Part shown: positions 1 through 11,400 of the stretch, piece by piece
Position numbering within the stretch: the stretch's first letter is position 1
Layout: each line of letters opens with the position of its first letter
NCBI GenBank assembly: GCA_038049695.1
Contig: CP142451.1
Location: 9,608,001-9,672,000, forward strand
Source: Cinnamomum chago
Taxonomy: Eukaryota > Streptophyta > Magnoliopsida > Laurales > Lauraceae
DNA: 64,000 nt
Direction of reading: 5' to 3'
Position numbers and translations under genes: made by a program
The notes under the pieces: model-generated
Databases searched by the model: none
What the model was told of the DNA's origin: nothing
What the model saw: only the letters and a program-made list of their open reading frames with translations

Positions 1-1032
1 AAATCTTTTAATTGACATGCATTAAAATAAAGTTGTGCTATCCTTATATAGAAGAGTAGGATCATTCCCCACTATTGCTTGAATGCCAAGACTTTCTAAT
101 ATTTGAAGAAGTCTAAATAAAATAGGAAATCTAATAGGAATTAGCAATCCTAGTTAACTAATAACAAAAAATAGAAATAGGGATAAATTTAGAATCCCAT
201 AGTAGCTCTCGGTGACAATTGGGCCTATGGGCTGAACCCAATGGACTAGGTTGACCATTGGTCAGTAGTTTGGCCCAATTGATTTGGGCCTGGTCTTGGT
301 CTGTACTGCATCACTTACATTAGGAAATCTCTATGAACGTCTAATATTGGCAACTCATATTTTAGTTATGGTAAAGTGAGATGTTCCTTGCAGTGATTTT
401 GCTATATTTCATGATGCGGATGCAATTGGAGAAAGCCAAGAAGTCACGTAGTGGCCCAGTCCTTGACTTCTTGGGAGGTGTATGATAGTGCATGTGGGAT
501 CTGTACACATATATAAAAAGGGTCTAGGCCCATTTTGGAACCAAATCATCAGCCCGTAGATGCTCAGGAAAATGGACAGATATACAGAACAGTCCCAATC
601 ACGGACTGTTGGGCTGAATTTTAATGGGCTGCAGGGGCCAATATAAGCCCTGATTTGGGCGCTAACTGCTACCACAGGTTGCGAATGGTCCATGTGGGCC
701 TGCTGTGAAACCAAAACAGGCCCTGGGCCTGGTTTTCCAGCCTTGTCGGCCCTGACAAACTGTCCACAGACTGTGCATGTGCTCATATAGCTCACGCACA
801 AGACTTGCTCGGCTTTGCTTGTTTCCTTTGAAGTCTTGCAATGGTGATAGTGTTTTCTTATGCTTTAAAAGTTAGATGAAGCCTTAGGATTGTCTCTATG
901 GTTGAGCACCATTTCATGGCATATAATAGTAAGAGAAATAGCTAACAGTCCCTATTCCTGGCCGTTTTGGATTTTTGCAGAAACTAGTAACCTTGGGATG
1001 TGCGCATGTGAAGAAGGCCTAGGGTTCCTAAG
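1..1032. other. Non-coding; LTR-like sequence at left edge
   Basis: No supportable gene. Bases 1-335 resemble the GGCC-rich, A/T-rich style of a copia LTR and end in a GTACTGCATCA-like string that could be an LTR end. The other border lies outside the window, so this is only a suggestion. Bases 336-1032 contain short ORFs without recognisable domains and many TGGGCC strings, which also occur in other repeats here. Nothing else is seen. Confidence 0.3.
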
Positions 1033-3007
1033 TCACTTGTCACGTCCCAATATCTGATAATGCTAGATGACCCACTCATCTAAGGCCACTCAACAGATCA
1101 AATAGTGGGCCAAATTTTTCTTTTTTTTATAAACAATAATCACGTGTAATCCACATTGCCCATTCAGATATCAGGTAAGCCAAGCACATAACCATAAATA
1201 ACAATCCATCAATTATTACATCACCAAGAACATTCTTAAATGAACTAAGTATAAGTACATCAATCCTATCATAAACTAATAAAGTCTTAATACATAATTA
1301 AACTTAATGTCTTAAAGCCTCATAAATTAAACGTCTTCATTATGACCATTCAGAATGGCATCATCATAGCCATACTGTGGCATAGGCTCGTAATCCTCAT
1401 CACCCTCAATCCCAGGGTCTTGCACATCCTCACCGTCTTGCACATCATCTGGGGTGGTGGAATATAATGAGTAGAACGGTACTCCACAAGATAACAATTG
1501 CTAACCAAAAAACATATATTATAAAAGGAATAAGATAATAATGATAATGCACATATGATATGCAATAAATGACATGACACTACTATAATGACAATTTTTC
1601 ATAAAATAAACATTGGGGCACCAATATTTCTTGAAATGCCATATAACATAAGTCACTTCCCAATATGGAGTTTGGGGTCCTAACACTACACTTGAATCGC
1701 CCATTAGAAACCATGTGCCGATACACTACACTTAGCAGTATTCACTTGTCACTTAGCCATTTTAACACTTTGAGACCTTTCCTTCCATATTGGCCAATCA
1801 CTCACTTAAAAATCATTACAAAATATCAATCCCTACACTAAGTTGGGTCTTTGTGTCACTGACCAGTCCAACAGTGCACCCATTTATGAAGCCTGGAAAG
1901 TACTCCCAGCTAGGAAGGAGGTCTTGGAATTTAGCCCCTCCAAGAGAAGGGTCATTATCAGAATACCCACCATAGGTAACCGATCACTAATCACCAGTGG
2001 CGGACCCAGGATTTTCGTTTGAGGGGTGCGAAACGATGGCAATTGAAAAAGTTCAAAAATATTATTTTGTGATACTTTCTTCACATTAATAATGACAAAA
2101 GAGAAAATGTATTACATTTAAATGATTACAAAATATTCAGGTGTATCAATTACATTTTCTCATCAAAAGTCATATATCAATTACATTTGTGACTAGTACT
2201 CCAGTAACTTTCCTACTCATGTCTTTGTATTATATATATGGTTTTAACTATGTCCTTTACCAAAGAATAAGGCTGATGCTACAAGGAAAGATAAGTCCTT
2301 ACGATTTTGTCGTTTGGTGGTTGATTTAGTGTTGTGCTTTTCTCCCATGGGGGAAAAGAAGAGTTTTTTCCCTGGACCCCTTGATACCAACTTACCGATA
2401 GAGTTTAAAATGAAAAGGCCTGTGCTACTAGGGAAAACAAAGTTCTTATCAATTGTCATTTTGTCTGTTTTGATTTAGTGTTGTGTTTTTCTTTTGAGGT
2501 GAAAAGAAGAGTTTTAACTTGGACCCCTTGAAGTTTTGGGAGTAATCTGCTTACTTTTGAGTATTCTGCATCTTCTTCATTCAGATATATTCATCTTGAA
2601 AATTTTCCATATAGATTTGAGTTTATGAAAATCAACTCACCTGAGAGTAATGGGTCTGGATTTATTGTTTCAATGATGGATTAAATTAGAGATGGCTTCA
2701 TGGGTCTGGATTTATTGGTAAAATCTAAATGCATCATTTTAAAGATTCCTCAATTGAAGATTATTAGTTTCTGGTGGGTTTGAGTTATTCAGTGGCTTGC
2801 TTTTGTTTTTGTTTCTGAGTTGGCTGCTCTAGTATGGTTCATGATATGAGCCCCTTAGGGGTTGATTTGAATACTATGAAGCTGTTGAGTTTTTTTTTTT
2901 TTTTAATATTGCATTAATTGTAGTTTGTTTCATCTGTAATGTTCTCTTATTTTCCTTCCAATAATCAGCCTAGTTGTGGTTTTGGTCAAATCAATCATAT
3001 AAGAGCC

Positions 3008-3257
3008 ATGGCTTCACATATCATTGGGTATCCTCGCATAGGGCCTAAGAGAGAGCTTAAGTTTGCTCTGGAGTCATTTTGGGATGGAAAGATCAATGCT
3101 GAGGAGCTGAAAAGGGCTGCAAAGGAGCTGAGAACTTCAATCTGGAAACAAATGGCTGATGCCGGAACCAAATTCATTCCCAGCAACACCTTTTCATATT
3201 ATGATCAGATCTTAGATACCACTGGTCCACTGCCATGCTTGGAGCTGTTCCCCCAAG
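3008..3257 (+). pseudogene. Methionine synthase (MetE type) first-exon fragment, frameshifted
   Basis: The frame from ATG 3008 reads [20 protein letters not shown] and continues through a [20 protein letters not shown] stretch. This is the highly conserved N-terminus of plant cobalamin-independent methionine synthase, which methylates homocysteine using methyltetrahydrofolate. About 72 of the roughly 765 residues of the family are present. After codon 72 (3221-3223) an extra 8 bp, GGTCCACT (3224-3231), shifts the frame. The expected continuation AMLGAVPP is still readable at 3232-3255 in the shifted frame. No later exon follows. The T-rich tract and TAG acceptor upstream (about 2890-2923) look like the end of a 5'-UTR intron, so capture was probably from genomic DNA, not cDNA. 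The fragment lies wholly inside the hAT element and cannot encode an enzyme. Confidence 0.88.
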
Positions 3258-3636
3258 TCAAGTGAGAAATCTCTGAACTTACCAAAAAGAAAAGAAAGAC
3301 AGAGAAAGAAAGGGAGAGAACCCACAAGGCACAAAGTGAAAGGAGTCCCTACCAAATAGACAAACTATAGATCATTTGAATCTGGAGACAAAAATAGCAT
3401 ACAAGCATAAAGACAAAACTATACGATGAATTAAATGTTGAAAACCAAGCACAAAGATCCGCACTCTCTTCAGAGATTTCATTGTTAGATTTGGAGAAAA
3501 AACCAGAAAGGGGAAAAACAGAGGAACAAACAACAGATAAGCTTTCTTTTGTAATAGGTTGCAAAGAAGAAGAACATCATCTGAATAGAGGAATAATAGA
3601 AAGAGGAGAAGTGGAAAGGAAAGGAATCAAGGATAC

Positions 3637-3687
3637 CTCTTCTTGGATGTCTTCGAATTTCTGCACGTCGGTCGCCATCGTCGCCAT
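3637..3687 (-). pseudogene. Exon-like gene start captured in the hAT element
   Basis: On the minus strand an ATG at 3687 opens the reading MATMATDVQKFEDIQEE (17 codons). It stops exactly at a splice-donor-like GTATCC (3636-3631). The sequence just upstream on that strand (to about 3770) is C/T-rich, like a plant 5' UTR. The C+G content is higher than in the surrounding A/T-rich DNA. I do not recognise the gene. The shape (UTR-like tract, ATG, acidic start, donor) suggests a second captured first exon, in opposite orientation to the methionine synthase exon. It could also be chance. Confidence 0.4.
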
Positions 3688-5670
3688 TGCTGGATGGACA
3701 TGGACCTGGGTGCGATGTGGAGAGGGAGAAGGGTTGGAGAGATTAGAGATACAAGGGTTTTCAAATTTCAATCGATGGGTTTTTTGGGTGCGATGTGGTG
3801 TGGAGAGGAAGAAGGGTTGGAGAGGGAGAAGGGTTTCAATCGATGGGTTTTTGGGGGAAATGATTCAAATGAGGATTTTTAGATTTGATGTGGGTGGGTG
3901 GGTCATCACTCATCAGGTCATGGGTGCATTTTATCCATGGGCTTGATTTAAATGGGGTGCAAGACCCAATTTTAAGTGGGGCATGGCTGTCTGACCCATA
4001 TCCATTTAATGGGGTTTTCAAAATTCACCTGCACCAGGTGAATGTACATCCGTCCGCCACTGCTAATCACTACACTGCATTGCATTGGACCACCACACAG
4101 TAAGACGTCCTCCCGTGGGGGTTATACGACACAGTGGAGTTGTGGATCTGGGGTCCCTACTTTCGTTAAGTTTCTAACATTCCATTTTATTTTAATTAGT
4201 TTAAACCTAATTGGGACAAAACATATTTTATGCATACTTATCGTCAAACGTCCCATACCACTTGGCTTCCATATGCACTCCTATGATTCATCCCATTCGA
4301 TCAATCTTATTAATTAATATTTTATGGAATGGGTGTTACAATCACTTATCATCAACACATGAGGGTATCATTATTAATTTCCCGATGTAATAGAAGGCCA
4401 TGCAAAACTTTCCATAAATAGCATGTCATGCAAAACTTTCATAAATAACATGTCATATAAAACTTGCCATAAATAGGATGTTGTACCAAAAAATGCAACA
4501 TACCAATATGCCCATAACTCTATTACCATATCACCTATTATATATACATTTTTAGAAAGTAATTGAAACTTGCCTTTTATGGAGCTTTACTAACCACCTG
4601 AGAAAAAAGGTGTTAAAATGTGAATTATGCTGCAAAAATAAATTATAATTATTAAACACTACTAATTTTTAGATCTTAATTCTTAACCATATTTTAGAAT
4701 CAATTAAATCCAATCTCTTAACCAATTAATCATCTAAATGAAGACTAACCCACGAGGGTCCACTAGGGAACCTAGTCTAGCAACGTAACATTCTAAACCT
4801 TGAAATTATTAAATCTTTCTCTCTTTCTTTCTTCCTTTTCCTTTCTTCTCTTATTCTTCTAGCCTCACCTTCAAATCTCTCTCTCTCTCTCTCTCTCAAG
4901 CACACATACGGTTATGGAGAGGAGAGATTCTTAACTACATAAAAGTCCAACTAGTCTCTCCTTTAGTTATGGAAACCAATTCCAATCAAGGATATGAAAC
5001 CTATCACATCCCTCCATTTTGGTTTCCCAAAAATCCTAGCCTTAGACTAGTCTCCCTAGATCCTATATCATCTCCATCTACAACTAATCAAGGGGTGCCC
5101 ATTTGGAGAGAAATCTCCATTTTCTCAATCACAACTAGGTCAAACCAATTAGGGATAAATTAGTGCCCTAATTTTCAATTAAATTAGTAATTAGTAAGGT
5201 TACCTATTAAGTTTAATTTTAAATAAAATGGAAACTAAAGAGGAGGGAAACAAGGTGCCACATCACCCCAAGTGGGACCTTAAACACACACCATCCACAT
5301 GGACTATACAAAATTAGCATTTATTATTATTATTTTTTAAACAATGTGAGAGGGTCCACTAAATTAAATTAAAGCATTAATTATAAAATTCTCTAATCCA
5401 ATTAAAATGGCACTTTAATTAGCAACATAAGAATGAATAATAAATCATGAAAATGAAGAAAAATGAAGTGCATGGACAATTAAATAAAATGCATGAAGTC
5501 ATAATTCAATGCATGCAAATAATAAATTATATACATGTAATAATAATAATAATTAGATTTTTAATAAAATAATTACCATGAAATAAATTGAAAAACACCC
5601 TAACCATAGGTTTCTAGCGGGTCTAGGGTTGGGCCTAAAGGTGAATCCGGGTCAGGGTCATTACATCACT

Positions 5671-6754
5671 CCTTTATTATCTGATTATACCGAGTTCCTC
5701 TGTATTTTTCCTCTTTTCTTGATGGTTTCTTGGAGATTCCTTCATTTTAAAAATGCTGTAATAGAAGCCCCTTTCTAGCATTTTGGACTGCATTACTAGA
5801 AATGTAAAATGGTGACAAGAAGCTAGAGAATCAGCTATTGAGTTGCGTGTTTGCTAAAGCATAAAACTATTTTTTCATAGAGGAGGAGGAGGGGAGGCGG
5901 GAGAGAAGAAGGCGGGGTGGGGGCTCTCTACTCTGGGTCTAGAAGCAAGAAGTTGGTTAGTGCATGGGTTTTGACCGGAACACCCTGGATAAGTATGTTC
6001 CATAATTCCACATGACATTGTAGGTGACCTTAGATTACGAGATGGGGCTCTGATGATGATTATGATGGTGATTTAACCATTTTGTGAGAAAAAGAGAGTA
6101 TGATGGTGATTTAACCATTCATTTAACCATAAATGATGGAAAGAGCCCAAACAAACACAGGAAAGAAAGAACATGAAGAAAATAGCCTTGAATTTGATAT
6201 GAAATCTAGAGACGGAGGGAGATAAAAGGAGGGAGTAGCCTTGAATTTGAGATGAAAACTAGAGATGGGGAAGGAGAGAAGAGGGAGGAATATAAAATTA
6301 GAAGGTCTTAAGTGATTTCCAGTGAAATGTCTTTCCTCTTATCTACAACATGAGAACAAACTCCATAGATATCTCCTAAAACTTGAAGTCCAATACATCA
6401 CATTATGCGAGCCCCCCCTTGATATTCAGCAGCCCAAATTCGACACTTTAAAGATTCTCAAAGCTTCTCTGATTGTCAAAATTTTTGCTTCTTTAAATCA
6501 TTGATATTCATCCCAAAGAAAAATAAGTCTTAACAACAGTTTTATTATCGTAAATCATACCCACAGCCTGACAGCCTGAGTTTACCCCTTGCTGCTCCAT
6601 CCACATCCACTTGAAGTTCTTTTTGCAACTGGTTCTAGGAATCCTGACTTCTTGCTCTTACAATCTGGTAGCTGCTTCTTATTGTTTTATCTATAAATTA
6701 CTTGCACTAACTGTAACTGCCAAACTTAATTTGGTAAGTGTTGGTTTTGTGCAG
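5671..6754. other. Non-coding stretch before the first visible OTU exon
   Basis: No gene is supported. It contains a G-rich tract (5880-5935), short direct repeats (a GTGATTTAACCATT string at about 6069 and 6106; a GTAGCCTTGAATTTGA string near 6235 related to one near 6183), and A/T-rich filler. If the OTU gene has its N-terminal exons further left, this is intron. The expected N-terminal exon just before 6755 was looked for and not found. Confidence 0.5.
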
Positions 6755-8396
6755 CATGTTCCTAGAATTAATGGAGAGATTCCTTCTGTTGATGAAGAAA
6801 TTTCAGATCATCAAAGGCTCCTAGACAGGTAGTCTCCATCATTCCCCTTCCAATCTGTTTTAAGTGATGACTTTTCACTTAATGTGTCTACTGTTTCTTC
6901 CCAAGGGATTTACACAGACATGCTGAGTATTGGTTCGTTTAATGCAATTTTTCTATATTAGGTGATAAAATTACTATGTACACTGCTTCTAGGGTGTTAT
7001 TTTTCTTGCTGATTTTCTCTTTGAGGTAATTTTCATAGTTCCCGTGTGTGTAGATCAGTTCTGTCTCTTTGGAAACAAGTGTTTTTTAATTTATTGTCCT
7101 GATGAATCTTTAATGATTTTTTTTCCAGTCACCAATAATTAGCTAGATGTTAGATCAATGAGATCAATGGATCTTTGATGTTTTCGAAGGATTAATAGAG
7201 TTATTTTTTCTATCTGCAATTATTTTCTTGTGCAATTTTTCAGTCAATATGTAATACAGTTGAGGACCTAAAACTAAGGTCATATTCTATAGAACACCTA
7301 CTTTTCTGGTGCTCCTTTTCTCAGGTAAGTTTGGATGATGCTTAGCCATTAGACATTTAGGACCTAAAACGATAAGGGCTAGTGGGCTAGGATTATTTGA
7401 TCTGCCTGATATTTTGTGTACCCCTATTATCCACGTACAAAACTTTTCATTGTTATGCCTCCCATGATTGTTATGGATCCAGGTGGACCCCACCAGAAGT
7501 GGGTGTTTTTTAGAGAAAATATCCAGGCATCATGAGTGTTGAGAGAGAGATTTTCAGGAATCACCATGTCATTCCATACCCACACGCACACTAGGGCTGC
7601 ACAACCGCATATCCGGTCTGGTTTTTGGACCGGATTTCCGGTCCGGCTTAAATGAGAGGACCGGACCGGTCCAATCGGAGTGGTCCGGACTGGTTTCATT
7701 TGTTTTTTTTTTTCCCTTAAGTTTTTATTTTATTTTTTCATTTTCAGCCCATTTCCTACTTCTTTTTCTAGATGTAAGAAGTTAGATCTTTAATTTCACT
7801 AGGGTATTTGACTTAGGAATTTTATATACTTAAAGTTTTGTATTAAAAAAATAAAAATAAATTTTTTTATTATTAATCCGGTCCGGTCCGGACCGGTTTT
7901 TAAAAGGTCTGGACCGGACCGGACCGGACCAGATTTGTGTTGTAAAGACCACAAATCCGGTCCGGTCCGGTCCGGTTTTGCGGTCCGGTCCGGTCTGCGG
8001 TCCAGTTCTGTGCAGCCCTAACGCACACACATCAATGAAAGCAACCCCCTTCCCTTTCGTATTCCTATGGCCCCATGATTATCATGCATTTTTTGTTGGG
8101 ACCCACAGGCTAGGCTGTTCCTATGCTTGGAATGGGCTCATCTTCCTTAATTTAACCATGTGCAGACATGCACTCACTAAAATTCACTCACTTTCCTATA
8201 TATATATATATATATAGGAAATGTTCAAGTGCATCCATCCCTCACCATAGGGTGAGGGATGCTTCCCTTTTTTGCACATGAATCCCCCTTTTGTACTTCA
8301 CCCCATGTACTTGAAATCCCCCTTTTGCACTTGAAAATTTCCATTTATGGAAGCATCCTTCACCCTATGGTGAGGGATGGATGCACTTGAAACTTC

Positions 8397-8432
<36 letters not shown>

Positions 8433-11400
8433 TTCTAGGAAAATGGCCAGGGAGTTCCAAGTGTAGGGAGGGCCTAGCCTTTGGATCCACTTCCATTTGA
8501 CCTTTTCTAACGGCTTGGCTTTGAGAAACTATGATTGCACATTAGCATGTTATAGATAGACCTCTTAAACCATCCACAACACATCCCTTCCACCCCCCAC
8601 CCTTGTGCGCCTGCGTCCTCTCTTCCTCCTCTCAAAAAACAACAACCAAACCCCACCCAAAAAATAGAAGGAAAAGAGAAGAAGAAAACACAGACACATA
8701 AAGCTGAGTTGAACTTAAGCAAAAGCCGAGCCCTTAACAAGTTGAGTGTGAGGCGACCCAAGCAGGTCATGGCTCAATTTTGGCTCATGAGACAATAAGC
8801 AGCTTGAACTCGAGCACAAACTAGTGGAAACTAAGCTGGTTTGCAAGCTAGTTTGGCTTGTTAACAACCCTACTTGAAATATAGTAAGAGTGACATGTTG
8901 GATTGCAGAATGACAAATAGGGATGAATAAAACTAACAATGTGAATTTAAATATGGAATAAGGCATTAATGATGAGGGCGAGTTGTGGTGACCTATCCTA
9001 TCCAACTACCACAATGCATCTATGTGGGCCTTTAAGTGCTTGCACTATATTATGTTGCATGGGGCTCGCAAAAGAAATGATGTAAAAGAGCCTTAGAGAC
9101 TGAAATACTGGAAGATTCTTAACCGTTGGACCAAAACAATTTAACTGATGATTTGATCAATATTCACTTTGACCATGGTGAATGGTTTGGTCTAACTGGA
9201 CTGTAAAAGCGTGCCAGGTGTGGTCAGACCAGCTGAGTCTAACCCGATTTTAGAACAGTTATTTTTAGAACATTGTCTTCCTTTCTTGAAACAGTACTCT
9301 TGCAAAAAGTTCAGTAGAGAATGAGGTAATTTGGCCTCCCAAGGAAAGAACCAGACTGAGTAGCAATGGTTTGAGTTTTCAGGCAAGCCTTTCTCTGAAG
9401 CCAAGTTTAAAAGTAATTGTTCTATGGAGTTGGTTGATCAACATACCTAGTAACCGTGGGATGATTCACCTTTTAGAGTGCGATGTTCTCCAACCTGCTT
9501 TTGTGGTCATGAGATGTTATCATGGCAGTTTTGGATGTTTGGGAGTGTATTGTGGTGTTCTTATTTTTGGTAGGATTTGTGATTATGTCTTAGATTTAAT
9601 CCAAGAGTTATATCCTGCACAGATTGCAGATATATGATTTAGTCGAGCGTAAGGTGGAAGGAGATGGTAATTGCCAGGTTAGTTCTTTAACCTTCCCTTT
9701 CTGTTCTGTGCATGTAACCTAACTATTATGTTTTTGTTTTTGGCAAATACATTCAATGTTATTGGAACTGTAAATGCGTCTATTGGAGGCTGTGCTTGAA
9801 TTGTCGGTCATTTTAGTGTTCCTTTTAGTCCATGAAGATTCAACTATCACAATCACACCAGAGTCTTGATACTAAGTAACATTGAGCTACTTTCAAGAGT
9901 TCCTTGGGATGGTTTGAAATTGTTTCTCTTACTACACAGATTGGCACCTGATTTTAGAAACAGAAACTCTGGGAAACCTGTCGCTGACATTCTGGTGCAA
10001 ATATCCCATAATTGTACTGGTATTTAAAAATTAAAAGATTTTCTGGACACTTTTTACTATGTGTTGAGCTGATACTTGCATGGTTTATGACGTTACTGTA
10101 ACCATTCTTATATAGGGTTACAAGCCACACATATTGTGTGCAGTAGTTAATAGAACACACTAATTCCATTCTTTTAAAGTTTTCGGGCTTGCCAATTGAT
10201 CATTTAAAATGCTATCCCTCGACAGAATTGATAATTTAGCTCAATTGGAGAGTCTATGGGTATTGAGCCCATAACTCTCATCTTCTATGCCAACTCAAGT
10301 GCATAATTTCGTCACAAACAATTTATTTATTTATTTATTCATGGGAACATTCAACTTTAATCCTCAAGAAAACTGTACTTAGAAAAATCTTTTATCTACA
10401 GTTCTACTTAGACTCTCTTTTTCACTCCATTTAAAATAATAACAATGATTTCTACTCATATCAAGGTTTTGAAATGTGAAGCCTACCTATAATTCTTATT
10501 TCCCATCTTATTGATGACAAATTAAATGTGGTTGCATTTATCTTCAGTTTCGAGCACTATCAGATCAGTTTTATCGTGCATCTGAGCACCATAAATTTGT
10601 CAGGAAGGAGGTTGTTAATCAGGTTGGTCATCATCTTATTGATGTAAAGTGTTTCCTGCAGCATTTGTAACGAGCTTGAATATTTTATAAGGTCACCACC
10701 TTCATACTATCTTCTTGAGAATTCATTTTAGACTGAACTTGGGTGCTTTACCTTGTTTGCTGTTCTGATTTCAGCTTAAGTCTCATCCAGAGATCTATGC
10801 GGGATATGTTCCTATGGCTTACGGTGACTATTTGAAGAAGATGTCCAAGTAATATTCTACTCGCTCTCTGTCAGAGTTGGATAATTACAAGCATGTTCTC
10901 CTTTGAATTTATTAGCTATTTTGATGCTTGATGTTTGTGAGGTAAAATTGTTCATCTTACTTCTCTGTTTCAAAAATAGGTGTGGAGAATGGGGTGATCA
11001 TGTCACATTGCAGGCTGCTGCAGATTCGGTATGAATTAAAAATTGCCTCCAGAGTCCTTTTCAATTTTCTAATCCTCGAATTAATTGTGAGGACATAATT
11101 GGAAGTTTAAGACTTGGAAATTTGCTCCTTTTCTGATTTTTTTATATGTGGGTAAACTCGAGTATTAGAAGTATTTCTTTATCTTTGGTCCCGCCTGTTT
11201 GATGCAGCAAACACATTTTAGGATTTAAATCATTTATCTTGTGGAAGCTACCATAAACAAGCATACCCTATGACTCATGTTGGTTGGACAAGTAACCCAT
11301 TCTGAAAAATATTTATAGAAAGCAAATTGAGAGTCATATGAGTGGTTTGTTTGAGCAGGGTCTAATTGGCATGGGAAGAAATAGGTAACCAATAATAACG

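Larger units (their letters stand above)
1995..4062. mobile_element. Non-autonomous hAT transposon carrying gene fragments (Pack-hAT type)
   Basis: Terminal inverted repeats CAGTGGCGGAC (1995-2005) and GTCCGCCACTG (4052-4062) match perfectly over 11 bp. They are flanked by a perfect 8-bp target duplication, CTAATCAC, at 1987-1994 and 4063-4070. The 8-bp duplication and CAG-initial TIRs are hallmarks of hAT elements. The 2068-bp element shows no transposase, so it must have been moved in trans. Inside are the first coding exon of cobalamin-independent methionine synthase with upstream intron-like sequence, and on the other strand a small exon-like start. Bases 2270-2530 contain a degenerate internal direct duplication of roughly 170 bp (a GATTTAGTGTTGTG string recurs). 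The element sits inside the solo LTR and so inserted after it. Confidence 0.9.
1033..5670 (-). mobile_element. Solo LTR of a gypsy-type retrotransposon, nested by a hAT element
   Basis: The block begins TGTCACGTCCC at 1038 and ends GGGTCATTACA at 5665. Both sides carry the same 5-bp repeat TCACT (1033-1037 and 5666-5670), as expected for an LTR-element target duplication. Read on the minus strand it starts TGTAATGACCC and ends GGGACGTGACA. That is the style of long chromovirus (Tekay/Del) LTRs as I recall them; the family name is an inference. Removing the nested hAT element and its duplicated 8 bp leaves about 2.55 kb. No primer-binding site or coding sequence lies beside it, so it is read as a solo LTR left by LTR-LTR recombination. 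The interior is A/T-rich and has no convincing ORF apart from the captured fragments in the hAT element. Confidence 0.75.

Noticed and set aside
3482..3946. 154-codon plus-strand ORF in the hAT element
   Set aside because: Low-complexity, G-rich reading opposite the exon-like minus-strand start; no domain.
6611..6754. Open frame running into the first visible OTU exon, as a possible gene start
   Set aside because: The residues before the acceptor have no similarity to the family's N-terminus, and a good GTGCAG acceptor marks the exon start at 6755.
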